Source of the DNA: a virus
IMG/VR virus record: IMGVR_UViG_3300028297_000007
Coordinates: 1-48,616 of that record
Strand: one strand, 5' to 3'
DNA: 48,616 nt
This document shows positions 1-9,590 of the stretch, piece after piece. The position numbers were made by a program, and so were the translations under genes. Each line of letters starts with the position of its first letter. The first letter of the stretch is position 1. The notes under the pieces are model-generated. The model made no database searches, had not been told where the DNA came from, and was given only the letters and a program-made list of their open reading frames with translations.

Positions 1-1
1 T

Positions 2-3000
2 GGTGCATCGGCTCATTTAGATAGCAATGGGGAATTAATAAGTCCTTATTATGGTGAATTATCAACAGAGCCTGTCAGTGCTTCGAAGAGCGGAACATTA
101 AATATTATAACAGAAGCTTCAACCGGTTCAAGCCCCAATAACCCCACTCCATCTCCTCAGAATTCTATCATATTTGCAGAAGATAAACATCTCGATAAGT
201 CATATAATATTGGATTAAAAATAGAAGAAGATAGTAATAATATTGAATTTCCTGTTTTAACATTTACTCCGGATATCAATGCTGATCACGTAAATAATAA
301 ATTTGCTATAAAATTTGATAGAGACAATAGGTTTTATTTTAATGGAACCATTCAAAACGTATTAGGTGCCGAATCCGTAATTCCGTATGAACTTAATGTA
401 GATGCAACCTCGCCGGGTAGTGTAATAGAATTTAAAGTAGGGGAGATAAAGTATTCTAATCACTCTCCAAGTTTAAATAAATTACTAAAATCACACGACA
501 CACAGGGAAGAGTTGAATGGGAAGATGTTTTTAACATGTTTCAAGTATTCCCCGTGGGATCTATAATAAGAATACCCAGTGATACCTTCTTTGGTGAAGA
601 GAACTTTAATCTATCGGATGCCGAGACAGGGCCTATGTTAATTGTAGACGGAGATGAAGTAATTAAAACAAACTTCGGATCAGGTAAACCAACCGGGCTT
701 TATGCAGGATGGTACTTATGTAATGGAGAAACATGGGGTGATGGAGGAATCGTAGCATACGATACACCTAACTTAAACGGGTTTGACTGGGCTATTACTA
801 ATATAGCAGGTTTAACGGGAGATTTATCAGGCAGTACAAGTGGAGGTAGCTTAGCCACATATAATGGTAATATACTTTTTTCAGGAGGAGTTAGTGCATT
901 GGGTCTCGATGGTTCTGGATTAAACCCTAATGTCATATCACATTCTTTTGATAATAGTACAGAAGATGTAAGAATATATGACAATGAAAATATACAGTTT
1001 GCGCCTTCTGAGCATATCATAATGGGAGAACAAATTAGTATAATTTATTTGAAAGAATATGATTATAAGTGGAGTACGGCCGCCGCCTCTACCAGCTCTT
1101 CTAATATACAATTACAATATCACGCGATGACAGGATCTATAGATTCAAATACTGTCGCACCAGGTACGTACAGCACTAACATAGATATTGCAATGCAATA
1201 TGCAACTACATTAAACCCAGAAACAATACAATGGACGGCAGACGGTGCTCCAAGTGATGGAGCTCAATTAGATGCTTATTGGAATAACGATAATAATTTT
1301 GCAAATGGTAATGTAAGATGCTATTCAAACGGACAGGAATTAGCAGACGGATGGTTAGCTAGAGAATCTGGTGGACAGAATGGATGGGGCTATGCAAGAA
1401 AATATATTAATGGTGTTGGGATATCTTCAGATGACGCTTTAGAAACAGAGCCTAAAGAATGCTGGATGATGTATTCTGAAAGTGTAAATGGAGTTGACGG
1501 TACGTATTCTAGCATTGGTATTTCTAATAACGGACTGCTCCCTCCTGTAACAATGACAGAGGCAGATGTAACCGGGTTTACTGGATGGCCAGCCGGCACT
1601 TCTTTGGAAAAAGTATTTATTTCTAATAAAATAGACAATCATCCAGATGTCGTGGGATCTTCTAGTGATTTTAAAGATTATGAAAATACTTCACATATAT
1701 GGAAACGTAATGATGGAAATAATACCATAGATCAATTAACTGATGGTTGGTATAGGAGTGTACCAAATACGGATACGTATCTGGTTAATTTTGGCTTCGG
1801 TGGTATGTTAACAATAGATTCTGGATTATATATGGCATGGAGAAAATATTGGTCAGCAAATGATAATGAATTTAAAGGAGATGTTATAAAATCTAGATTT
1901 GTACAATGGTCGAGTGGAGACCTTTCTCTTGGAATAGGTGCTACTACGGCATGTGATGCAACTTCAGGTAATGATATATTTTATTCTTCTGATATGTTTG
2001 AATTAGGAGAAAACCCTGGATCATGGCGCGTAACGAATTTAGGTGCATCTAATTCAAATGCCGAGAATGAAGGTAGAGTTTCGTCATGGTTGTCAAACCA
2101 AATATACGTAAGACAAGACCAGAGTTCTAACACAGTTCTTTATAGTTCAATCGCTAATCTTGGAAAATATCCACTTACATTATTAAAATCAGATACCTTT
2201 ATTCCAGGAACAAACATCTCGATAAAAATAGCCGACTGGACTGGAGACTCTGGTACATCAGGATATACAGGTGAACATTATAAAGCTATTGATTCAAATA
2301 GTCAAGCAACTGCCACTAATCCGACAGAATGCTCGGGAGGAAGTCCATCCGGTGTTATATTTGACTGGGATGACGGAAATACCAATAATACACTTAATTA
2401 TTTCGGTGGAGGAGGTAATGGAAATGTTTATTTTACGCTTAGTGGCATATCTCCATCCCAGCTTAGTTCTTCTAATTTTACTATAGAGGATCCTAGCAAC
2501 AGCATGAATTGGGCTAGTGTAAGTTTCAACCCAGGTGACAATTATGTATCACTAAGTATCATGACGCCAATAGAAGAGCCTAGTGAAATATTGGACTTAG
2601 ATTTTGATTATAGTGGTACATTGAATGAACTCGCTAGCGATACTACTATAGGAATTTCCATTGATCCATGTCACGTTGAAGGTACTGTAATTAGTATGGC
2701 AAATGGAACTACTAAATTAGTTGAAAACTTAAAAGTAGGAGATGTATTAGATTCGTTTGATATAAAAGGATTAAGCGATAGTGGTGAATGGAGAAATTTT
2801 AAAACTAATGCGATGGAATTCAGGGCTCCTAAGTCATCTGCTAAAATAGTCAGAATAATAAAAGGAACTTATAAGAACTATCAAGATATTAATAACGGAT
2901 TAACTAAAATAACAAACGAACACCCTATATTAATAAAAAGACCAGATGGAGAAATATTCTTTAAACAGGCTCTTTATATTGATACGACCGACATGATATA

Positions 3001-3151
3001 TGTTAATGAAAAATGGACAAGAGTTAACTCTAATGAAACTATTCACAAAACGGTTAACACATATTCTATTGATGTTGAAAATGAAGATGTTTATATTGCA
3101 GACGGTATTTTATGCCATAATGTTGAAGAGCTAGAGGAAAAGGTCCAGTAA
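2..3151 (+). CDS. Tail fibre protein with collar-type module and C-terminal Hint domain (5' end outside window)
   Basis: The reading frame is open from base 2, so the ATG at 536 is internal and at least 1049 residues are present; the true start lies upstream of the window. The segment around nt 548-800 has the layout of a phage tail-collar domain: a 'FPVGSII' opening, then 'AGWYLCNGETW', then 'DTPNLNGF'. A related module is found in the next gene. The middle is Gly/Ser/Asn-rich with low hydrophobicity, as expected of a beta-rich fibre shaft. The last ~150 residues form a Hint (hedgehog/intein) domain, annotated separately. The protein probably contributes to host recognition at the distal tail. 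The role is inferred from the collar module and from lying beside a second fibre gene. Confidence 0.8.
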   Translation, partial: GASAHLDSNGELISPYYGELSTEPVSASKSGTLNIITEASTGSSPNNPTPSPQNSIIFAEDKHLDKSYNIGLKIEEDSNNIEFPVLTFTPDINADHVNNKFAIKFDRDNRFYFNGTIQNVLGAESVIPYELNVDATSPGSVIEFKVGEIKYSNHSPSLNKLLKSHDTQGRVEWEDVFNMFQVFPVGSIIRIPSDTFFGEENFNLSDAETGPMLIVDGDEVIKTNFGSGKPTGLYAGWYLCNGETWGDGGIVAYDTPNLNGFDWAITNIAGLTGDLSGSTSGGSLATYNGNILFSGGVSALGLDGSGLNPNVISHSFDNSTEDVRIYDNENIQFAPSEHIIMGEQISIIYLKEYDYKWSTAAASTSSSNIQLQYHAMTGSIDSNTVAPGTYSTNIDIAMQYATTLNPETIQWTADGAPSDGAQLDAYWNNDNNFANGNVRCYSNGQELADGWLARESGGQNGWGYARKYINGVGISSDDALETEPKECWMMYSESVNGVDGTYSSIGISNNGLLPPVTMTEADVTGFTGWPAGTSLEKVFISNKIDNHPDVVGSSSDFKDYENTSHIWKRNDGNNTIDQLTDGWYRSVPNTDTYLVNFGFGGMLTIDSGLYMAWRKYWSANDNEFKGDVIKSRFVQWSSGDLSLGIGATTACDATSGNDIFYSSDMFELGENPGSWRVTNLGASNSNAENEGRVSSWLSNQIYVRQDQSSNTVLYSSIANLGKYPLTLLKSDTFIPGTNISIKIADWTGDSGTSGYTGEHYKAIDSNSQATATNPTECSGGSPSGVIFDWDDGNTNNTLNYFGGGGNGNVYFTLSGISPSQLSSSNFTIEDPSNSMNWASVSFNPGDNYVSLSIMTPIEEPSEILDLDFDYSGTLNELASDTTIGISIDPCHVEGTVISMANGTTKLVENLKVGDVLDSFDIKGLSDSGEWRNFKTNAMEFRAPKSSAKIVRIIKGTYKNYQDINNGLTKITNEHPILIKRPDGEIFFKQALYIDTTDMIYVNEKWTRVNSNETIHKTVNTYSIDVENEDVYIADGILCHNVEELEEKVQ
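2669..3121 (+). other. Hint (intein/hedgehog-type) autoprocessing domain at the fibre C-terminus
   Basis: The domain opens with a Cys in 'DPCHVEGTVISMANGTTK', followed by 'VENLKVGDVLDSF', which is the intein/hedgehog block A pattern. A block-B-like 'NEHPIL' lies at about nt 2917-2934. The domain closes with 'VYIADGILCHN' (block G, His-Asn). Only nine residues (VEELEEKVQ) follow the Asn, and the first is Val rather than Cys, Ser or Thr. Canonical protein splicing is therefore not expected. By analogy with bacterial intein-like domains, self-cleavage or transfer of the fibre through the Cys thioester is more likely. There is no room for a homing endonuclease. Confidence 0.8.
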
Positions 3152-3170
3152 TAATTAGTTCTAGAAATTA

Positions 3171-3180
3171 AAGATATATA
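3171..3180 (+). promoter_or_regulatory. Candidate phage promoter element AAGATATATA
   Basis: AAGATATATA lies in the short gap between the two fibre genes, 24 bases before the ATG at 3204. The core GATATATA recurs in the gaps at 10152, 11292, 11522, 15827, 25629 and 48579, always in the coding direction. This placement suggests a phage-specific promoter comparable to the T4 late TATAAATA box. The promoter role is inferred. Confidence 0.5.
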
Positions 3181-3203
3181 CTAAATAAATAAAGATTTAA
3201 GTA

Positions 3204-6200
3204 ATGCCAATACCTATTAATTTAAAGCAGATTCTACAATCTGATACACAACAGGAAAAACTGGATAAAGTTAATTATAACTTTGATCAGTTAGTTGCTA
3301 ATGGCGGTGGACCAATGGGAGCCACTGGTTCTATTGGTGAAACGGGATTTCAGGGTGCAACTGGTGACGATGGTCCTCAGGGTATTGACGGTCCTCAGGG
3401 TTTTCAAGGACCTGCTGACGCTTCTAATAATTCAAAATGGAAAGACGGAGCAATATGGTACAATGGAGCTCTTAATATTAAAACTATAGTACCTGAACAT
3501 GAGCTGGCAGGTCCAGCAACACAGGTGAATTTCCCTCCAACTAACGTATTATTAGGTTATGCAAGTAATGATGATGAGTATAATGATTTAAATTTAATAT
3601 CGGGGTATCTAAATAGCGTTTTATTAATTAATAAGAATTCAAATTATCATGATTCTAACATTAGATTAATATCTGAAAAAGGAACAGATAAGTATTTAGA
3701 CATAGCATTGACTAATTATCCTGCTTTAAGTTCAATTGGCGAACAGTCTGTTCTAGAATTTAAATTTGCATCTAGTGTAGCGGCAGGAGAATATAGATGG
3801 AATGCAGATACGTACATAATCAACGATGTCAATGATAATGAGATGATGTCAATGGACGCTATTAACGGTGTAAAATTTACAGGATCATTTCTTTCTACTA
3901 ACGATGCAATATTTACAGGTAGTATTTTTAAAATTAATAACTCTTACGTAGGTGGAACAACTAACACTAACCCAGATGTAGATAAGATTGCGGTGGCATT
4001 AGACAATACTGGAACGATAGGTTTTAAGGAAGCATCTGAAATAGGTGCAAGTGTTCCCATAGGAACAATAATATCTTTTCATTATGACACATATATTGAT
4101 GTTAGTAACTTTACACAGAATCAAACAATAAATTTAAATAGTGATCCAAGTACGATAGATATTGTAGTTGGAAGAGGAGTTGCAGGTACGCAATATGAGG
4201 GATGGTATTTATGTAATGGTCAAACTTGGAAAAATAGTAATATAAACTACACTGTTCCTAATTTAAATTCCTTTTCATTTAATTTTACAACAAACGTAGG
4301 CCAAATAACATCACTAAGTGGTGCATCAAGACCTAATTTTATAGGAGGAGGTCTATTTACTTTCTCTCAAGACGCGAATTCAATTGAATATGATATAACT
4401 GTTGATTCTACAGAGGCATGGGTAAGTGAGACTTCAACTAATTCTAATTATGCAACAACTGAGTATGCGGTTGTTAAAACTCCTCAATTAATATATTTAG
4501 GAGCATCTGATTTATATTATAATGTTACAGGCCCTGCTCCTCTTACATTCCCTGCCATGTATTCTAAATTATTAGATAACAATAGCACAACATATAACGA
4601 TGCAGTATTTCCTAATTCACCAGATGAAGCAGGAGCAGATAGATGGAGAGAAATAAATTTAGTAGATGCTAATGGATATCAAGGTAATTCGATTATCGTT
4701 GGACAGCCACTTCAATCAGCAGGTAGAGAAATTAAAAATACTACAACAGGAACATGGTCAGCAGGAAGTACGTCAGATGTTCAACTCGAATACGGCCAAG
4801 TTAATATATTTGACTTAAGATTAACAGCTAGAGGTAAAGATACCTCATGGTCATCAAATCCTTCTCCAGAATCACCACCTAATTGCAATACTGAAAGAGA
4901 AGCAGAATCTTATTCATGGTTTACTGACTGGTCAGAAAGATGGAATGGAAATACATCTACTACATCTGCATGGAATTACGTAGGAGAATTTAATCCAAGT
5001 TCAACTAGTTCATATTACGAAGGTCAGATTTTTAGTTATCAAAACAACTTTTATACAGTTTCTCCCGGACAGTCCAGTATGGGAATAGATCCGGTGGCTT
5101 TAAATATAACAGATCCATCTGCACATATAGTTGCAACTGGAAGCTCATGGGAAAAAGGAGGAAATAGCTGGTATGGTACTCCTCGTTATTTTTATAGATT
5201 GCCTAAAGTAGAAGATCCTGAAGAAGAGAGTTGGCACTATAGTCCTATGAATCAATCAAACAGTCCTTCTAATTCTGCTCCTCCGCCGAACAACAGATTT
5301 AGTTTAACACTAACAGGAGGTAGAGGAGGATATGGCGATTGGGCTACTAATACATCAGACGGCGCAATAGTACGTCCAATATCGGGAAGCCCTGGTCAAT
5401 TTGAGCCCGTATGGCCTTCACTTTATGAGCAGGCTAATTCTACCACAGCAAACGCATTAACAAGCGGAGAATTATATGATCAACAGGGAAGATGGACATG
5501 GCCAGCAGAGGTCTTTTTAGACATTTATAATGATATAGGTCAAACTGTTGCGATGGTTCAAGTTCCTATAATTACAAGATGGAACAAAGGTATAATAGAA
5601 GACCTCTATGATAGTTTAACAATAGACCCGACAACTGACTTTCCACAATATTCAATGCCATATAACTATACAGAGGGTACTAATCACTGGAATACGGCTG
5701 CAACAATAGGTACACAAGTTGGTCCGACAATAAGCGGTCCCGGTGGTACCATAGAAAAGATGTATAGCGGAGGATGGGAAAACCCAGGGACAGGTGTATT
5801 ATCTGGAGAAGATTGGGATTATTGGTATACTGGACAGAATGATACTGAATTTAGAAGATATCAGAGGGTTGAATTTAAAATCCTAGTATCACCTTCAGTT
5901 TCAAACGACATATATTCTTATTTAGATAATAATCCTGGTTCTACTATTAAATTTAGAACTGCATGGTGGAGTGATAAGATACAAGATGGAACCGAAGATT
6001 ATTTAGATCCTGACACTGACAACGGTATATATAATGGCGGTGGAAGTCCGGATTACAGTTCTTCAGCATGGAATAGACAGCCGGCTGGAATGGGATACGA
6101 TCCATCAGTGTGCGTACAGAACTATAATCCACCTACTTCAGCACTTCAAATACAAGGAGGGTCTACCTTTAATTTGGATGATTATTCCTTTGGAGCGGGA

Positions 6201-6686
6201 AACGGTAGCGACCAGGTACAGTATATAACAAACGATGCTACTCAAACTCCTATTGTAATTTCAGGTACTTCCCAAAACACTGGAAATGGAACTAGGTATA
6301 CTGCAACCGTAAATCCACCTAACATTAATACTGGAATAGGAACAATTGATATCCAATCAGTGACAGCATGTTCGCAATTAGGCATGGGATATACCACTAA
6401 CGATCTTGTAATACAGCATTCAGCGGGTAATTCTACGCAAATTACGTATACTGGTTCTTTAACAACAGCTACATGCCCTAGTCTATGTGAGTCACATGTG
6501 GTGACAGCCGGGACTAATTCCTCATCACTTTACTCTTATGAAGATTGTAACGGTGTTATACAGTTTGATACGATCCTGGTAAATGGACCTTCACAAACAT
6601 TCTGTGCAGCGATCGGTAGTGTAATAATAACAACTCCAAGTTCCGGTGCATCGGTTTCCCTAGGAGGAATGCTGAGATGTGATTAA
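3204..6686 (+). CDS. Large tail fibre protein with collagen-like stretch and collar-type module
   Basis: This 1160-residue protein is built in modules. Residues 1-35 form a short N-terminal segment, possibly for attachment or trimerisation. Residues 36-71 are twelve collagen-like Gly-X-Y triplets. Residues ~290-365 form a collar-type module ('VPIGTIISF', 'EGWYLCNGQTW', 'TVPNLNSF') that parallels the one in the upstream fibre. A long Ser/Thr/Gly/Trp-rich region follows, and the C-terminus contains several Cys residues and ends in 'GGMLRCD'. Collagen-like triplets are common in phage fibres, where they drive trimerisation. The protein is probably a distal fibre or adhesin. The receptor-binding part is likely the C-terminal half, but I do not recognise a specific fold there. 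Confidence 0.8.
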   Translation: MPIPINLKQILQSDTQQEKLDKVNYNFDQLVANGGGPMGATGSIGETGFQGATGDDGPQGIDGPQGFQGPADASNNSKWKDGAIWYNGALNIKTIVPEHELAGPATQVNFPPTNVLLGYASNDDEYNDLNLISGYLNSVLLINKNSNYHDSNIRLISEKGTDKYLDIALTNYPALSSIGEQSVLEFKFASSVAAGEYRWNADTYIINDVNDNEMMSMDAINGVKFTGSFLSTNDAIFTGSIFKINNSYVGGTTNTNPDVDKIAVALDNTGTIGFKEASEIGASVPIGTIISFHYDTYIDVSNFTQNQTINLNSDPSTIDIVVGRGVAGTQYEGWYLCNGQTWKNSNINYTVPNLNSFSFNFTTNVGQITSLSGASRPNFIGGGLFTFSQDANSIEYDITVDSTEAWVSETSTNSNYATTEYAVVKTPQLIYLGASDLYYNVTGPAPLTFPAMYSKLLDNNSTTYNDAVFPNSPDEAGADRWREINLVDANGYQGNSIIVGQPLQSAGREIKNTTTGTWSAGSTSDVQLEYGQVNIFDLRLTARGKDTSWSSNPSPESPPNCNTEREAESYSWFTDWSERWNGNTSTTSAWNYVGEFNPSSTSSYYEGQIFSYQNNFYTVSPGQSSMGIDPVALNITDPSAHIVATGSSWEKGGNSWYGTPRYFYRLPKVEDPEEESWHYSPMNQSNSPSNSAPPPNNRFSLTLTGGRGGYGDWATNTSDGAIVRPISGSPGQFEPVWPSLYEQANSTTANALTSGELYDQQGRWTWPAEVFLDIYNDIGQTVAMVQVPIITRWNKGIIEDLYDSLTIDPTTDFPQYSMPYNYTEGTNHWNTAATIGTQVGPTISGPGGTIEKMYSGGWENPGTGVLSGEDWDYWYTGQNDTEFRRYQRVEFKILVSPSVSNDIYSYLDNNPGSTIKFRTAWWSDKIQDGTEDYLDPDTDNGIYNGGGSPDYSSSAWNRQPAGMGYDPSVCVQNYNPPTSALQIQGGSTFNLDDYSFGAGNGSDQVQYITNDATQTPIVISGTSQNTGNGTRYTATVNPPNINTGIGTIDIQSVTACSQLGMGYTTNDLVIQHSAGNSTQITYTGSLTTATCPSLCESHVVTAGTNSSSLYSYEDCNGVIQFDTILVNGPSQTFCAAIGSVIITTPSSGASVSLGGMLRCD
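3309..3416 (+). repeat. Collagen-like Gly-X-Y repeat region (12 triplets)
   Basis: Residues 36-71 of the fibre read as an uninterrupted series of twelve G-X-Y triplets, for example 'GATGSIGETGFQGATGDD' followed by several 'GPQ' and 'GFQ' units. The DNA shows related short repeats of the 'ggtcctcagggt' type. Such segments form trimeric triple helices in phage fibres and are prone to changes in copy number. Confidence 0.85.
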
Positions 6687-6695
6687 AATAAAGAT

Positions 6696-7517
6696 ATGAA
6701 TATAATAAACACATATAAACTTTACAAAAACGTAATTCTTTTCGGAGGACTTGCGATTTTGTTGTTTTGTCTTTTACAACAATGTAACTCTAACCAAAAC
6801 TTAAAAAGAGAAATTATACAAGTTCAGAAGGTATCTGATAGAAACCTTAATAACTATAAAGCCACGCAAGATACTATTATAATTGAAAAGAATAAAAATA
6901 AAGAATTAGTTTCTAGTATAAGATCCTTTGAGTATGATGTAAACACCCTAACTGAAAGTAATAAGAAACTAGTTTCTAAATATGCTAATCAATTAAATAT
7001 TAATAACGAATTAGAGAATGTTAATAGTTTACTTTCAACAACTTTAAACGTAAAAGATTCTATAATAAACGCAAATGGAGTTGTAACCGTTGATACGGAT
7101 TCTATAAATAATATAGATACGATAACAGTTGACGTAAACGATAAGTGGGAGTTTGATAAATATAACTGGAGAAGATTTCAAGGAAGTATATCTCTTTTAA
7201 AGGATAGCACTAATTATAATTTATTCTCTTCTAGATTTGATATTATACAGGGAATAGGTTTAAGTGCTGCCATCATTAATGAAGAAGGATTTGACAGACT
7301 TAAAATTACAACTCCATATAAAGGAGTAACGTTCACTAATATAGAAAATATAAACTTAGTTAACGATAGATTAAATAATAAATATGAGAAAAAAGCAGGG
7401 TGGTCTATTGGTGTTGGATTTCAATATGGACTTAACTTGAATAACAATCAAGTTATAAGTACTGGTCCATCAATTGGTATAGGAGTATACTGGTCCCCTA
7501 AATTTCTTAGATTTTAA
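6696..7517 (+). CDS. Membrane-anchored coiled-coil protein with a beta-strand-like C-terminus (possible spanin-like)
   Basis: This 273-residue protein has a short cytoplasmic start followed by one hydrophobic segment at residues ~13-27 ('VILFGGLAILLFCLLQQC'). Residues ~30-125 are charged, Asn/Lys-rich and likely coiled coil. The C-terminal ~40 residues alternate small and hydrophobic residues ('GWSIGVGFQYG', 'GPSIGIGVYWSP') and end in Phe, as do outer-membrane beta-strand proteins. Small proteins of this plan occur near lysis or tail genes in Bacteroidetes phages. I infer an envelope-spanning role, possibly as a spanin equivalent. The Cys at residue 30 has no proper lipobox. No lysozyme or holin is visible next to it, so the lysis role is tentative. 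Confidence 0.45.
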   Translation: MNIINTYKLYKNVILFGGLAILLFCLLQQCNSNQNLKREIIQVQKVSDRNLNNYKATQDTIIIEKNKNKELVSSIRSFEYDVNTLTESNKKLVSKYANQLNINNELENVNSLLSTTLNVKDSIINANGVVTVDTDSINNIDTITVDVNDKWEFDKYNWRRFQGSISLLKDSTNYNLFSSRFDIIQGIGLSAAIINEEGFDRLKITTPYKGVTFTNIENINLVNDRLNNKYEKKAGWSIGVGFQYGLNLNNNQVISTGPSIGIGVYWSPKFLRF

Positions 7518-7532
7518 AATAATAAATAAACA

Positions 7533-9590
7533 ATGGCACAATCATCCAAATTCTTAAGACTAGATGACGACATTCTAATGGAGTTCATGTATCATGATCA
7601 AAATGTTGATTATGTAGATGATGCTAAGATAGAAAACGACGACAACGGAAGTCAATTTAAATTTTTAAACACAGAGGCATCTAACGATTCAGCCTCTAGA
7701 TTCTTAATTCATGAATTAGGAGCAGATGTTGTTAACTTCAGTGTAAAGATACAAGATGGTTATGTTTTTATTAATGATTTTGCGTCTAGGCAATTAGTTC
7801 TTAAAAACGGCAAAACTTATAAATTTAACCTATCTGATTCTACGATAGACAATATAGCTGGATTCACAATAGATGGTTCAACTACCCAATTAATTGGTAA
7901 CACATACATATATACTCCAGGAACTAATGGAAGATTTGAATATTCATATGAAAATATGGCTGGAGATAGTGCTAGAGGTGGAGAAATAAACGTAGGAAAT
8001 AGAGCTAATCCTTTATTTGCAGAACCAGAACAAGAAACTGGAAATAGTATTAAAACTGCAACAGGTGAAGTTGGAAGATATTATGGAGTTCCTTCAGAAT
8101 ATGATGGCAAATGGGCTTTACTAAAAAATGATTTAGCATATTTAGATAGTTCATCATGGAATGGAACAGACTCTTCTCTTGCAAACGTAGATGATAGTAT
8201 AGTAAGTGATGTATGGTATGACACTATAAGATTACACTTAAAGACAGGATTTTCATTTGCAGCTAGAGGTAAAGAAGGTTTTATGTTTCAGGTAAAAGCA
8301 AAAAGAGAATCAGGAGTCTATAATTATTTCACATCTATTGTGTATTTAAATCATTCTAATTTTGAAATTAGTAATCCTAATTCATTTGTATTAGGAGATA
8401 CTTCATATTCTAAATACATACAAATTAAAGTACCTTCTTTAATTTATTTTGATGTTTCAACTAAGAATAAAGATTTTCACGATGCATTCTTTGGAGAAAA
8501 CGAAGATGCAATATTAGATTCTACTAACTATGAAATAAGTTTAAAATTAATAAACACTTTAACTGAAGAAGGAGATGTAGAATACATCAATGTAGAAGAC
8601 ACTATTGATGTTACAGTCGCAATGGAAGACGAATATGTAGATATTGCAGCAAACGTCGAGGAAGTAGAAGATATGGATTATTTTCAAATATATGGGACCA
8701 AGGACGGATCTAGGCAAGGTTTTGAAAACTATATAAATGGAAGAATACAAACATCAAGTGATGATATCATAATATTCCATGACATAGAAGTTAGTGAACA
8801 AATAGGTTTAGATTTCTTAGACACATCTTCTATGACATTTACTCAAACCGCAAATTATGAAGCTCCGATACCATTTAGACCTATCATATTTAATTCTGAT
8901 ATTGCAAGTTCATTTTATATTAGACATACTATGAGAATGTATAATGAAACCGATAATACACAGATTATTAAGGTTGCTACTATGACATCATATAATCCTA
9001 AGAAATACGGTACTCGTATGGAAAAGATTAATCTAAGAAACGTAGATCCTACTATTATCTATAATAAACTACCTAACACTACAGTAAATAGAGAATTAAA
9101 TCAATTTGTTAATTCAATTAGACCGAGCGTTGGAGAAACTAAATATGTTCCAGTTGCGTTAGATACTTATGGTATATTAGCATCTGCTACAAACGTTACA
9201 ACAGATTTAACAGAATCTGAAGAATTAGATAACATTAAGTTTTTTGAAGAAGGTAAAGCTAGCATTAAATTATCTAAAGTATCTGATAACTTCGTGAAAT
9301 TTAATATTGCTCAGCCCGATGGTGACGATAAAAAAGCGGTTTCATTAGTAAGCGCTGAAAATATAATTTTAATTATTAAAAGCGGATCTATAGAACAGAG
9401 AATAGTACATGATCCTTCATTTCCTAATATAGATTTAGGATTAGGAGAAGTATTCTTTAAAATACCTAAAGGCACAGCTGTAAGATTTGATAAAACAGAT
9501 GCAAATAAGTTCGAAGACAAATTCTATATTAATATAAAGAATGGAGAAACAGAGTCCTTATTGTATCATGGAAAAGTAGAAATAGTATAA
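7533..9590 (+). CDS. Putative virion structural protein, 685 residues, unknown role
   Basis: I do not recognise a family. The protein is acidic, rich in Asn, Asp, Ser and aromatic residues, has no signal peptide or membrane segment, and looks beta-rich. It sits between the fibre/membrane genes and a tail-tube-like gene whose ATG overlaps its stop by one base, so the two are probably translated together. That context points to a baseplate or tail component. It begins with 'MAQSSKFLRLDDDILMEF'. The long Asp/Glu-rich stretch around residues 340-375 could be a calcium-binding or flexible linker region. Confidence 0.5.
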   Translation: MAQSSKFLRLDDDILMEFMYHDQNVDYVDDAKIENDDNGSQFKFLNTEASNDSASRFLIHELGADVVNFSVKIQDGYVFINDFASRQLVLKNGKTYKFNLSDSTIDNIAGFTIDGSTTQLIGNTYIYTPGTNGRFEYSYENMAGDSARGGEINVGNRANPLFAEPEQETGNSIKTATGEVGRYYGVPSEYDGKWALLKNDLAYLDSSSWNGTDSSLANVDDSIVSDVWYDTIRLHLKTGFSFAARGKEGFMFQVKAKRESGVYNYFTSIVYLNHSNFEISNPNSFVLGDTSYSKYIQIKVPSLIYFDVSTKNKDFHDAFFGENEDAILDSTNYEISLKLINTLTEEGDVEYINVEDTIDVTVAMEDEYVDIAANVEEVEDMDYFQIYGTKDGSRQGFENYINGRIQTSSDDIIIFHDIEVSEQIGLDFLDTSSMTFTQTANYEAPIPFRPIIFNSDIASSFYIRHTMRMYNETDNTQIIKVATMTSYNPKKYGTRMEKINLRNVDPTIIYNKLPNTTVNRELNQFVNSIRPSVGETKYVPVALDTYGILASATNVTTDLTESEELDNIKFFEEGKASIKLSKVSDNFVKFNIAQPDGDDKKAVSLVSAENIILIIKSGSIEQRIVHDPSFPNIDLGLGEVFFKIPKGTAVRFDKTDANKFEDKFYINIKNGETESLLYHGKVEIV

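Noticed and set aside
536-3151. ATG at 536 as the start of the first tail fibre
   Set aside because: The same frame is open all the way back to base 2 without a stop, and the upstream residues are fibre-like, so the gene is cut by the window edge.
2669-3151. The Hint domain as a splicing intein
   Set aside because: The residue after the terminal Asn is Val and only nine residues follow, so there is no nucleophile or meaningful C-extein.
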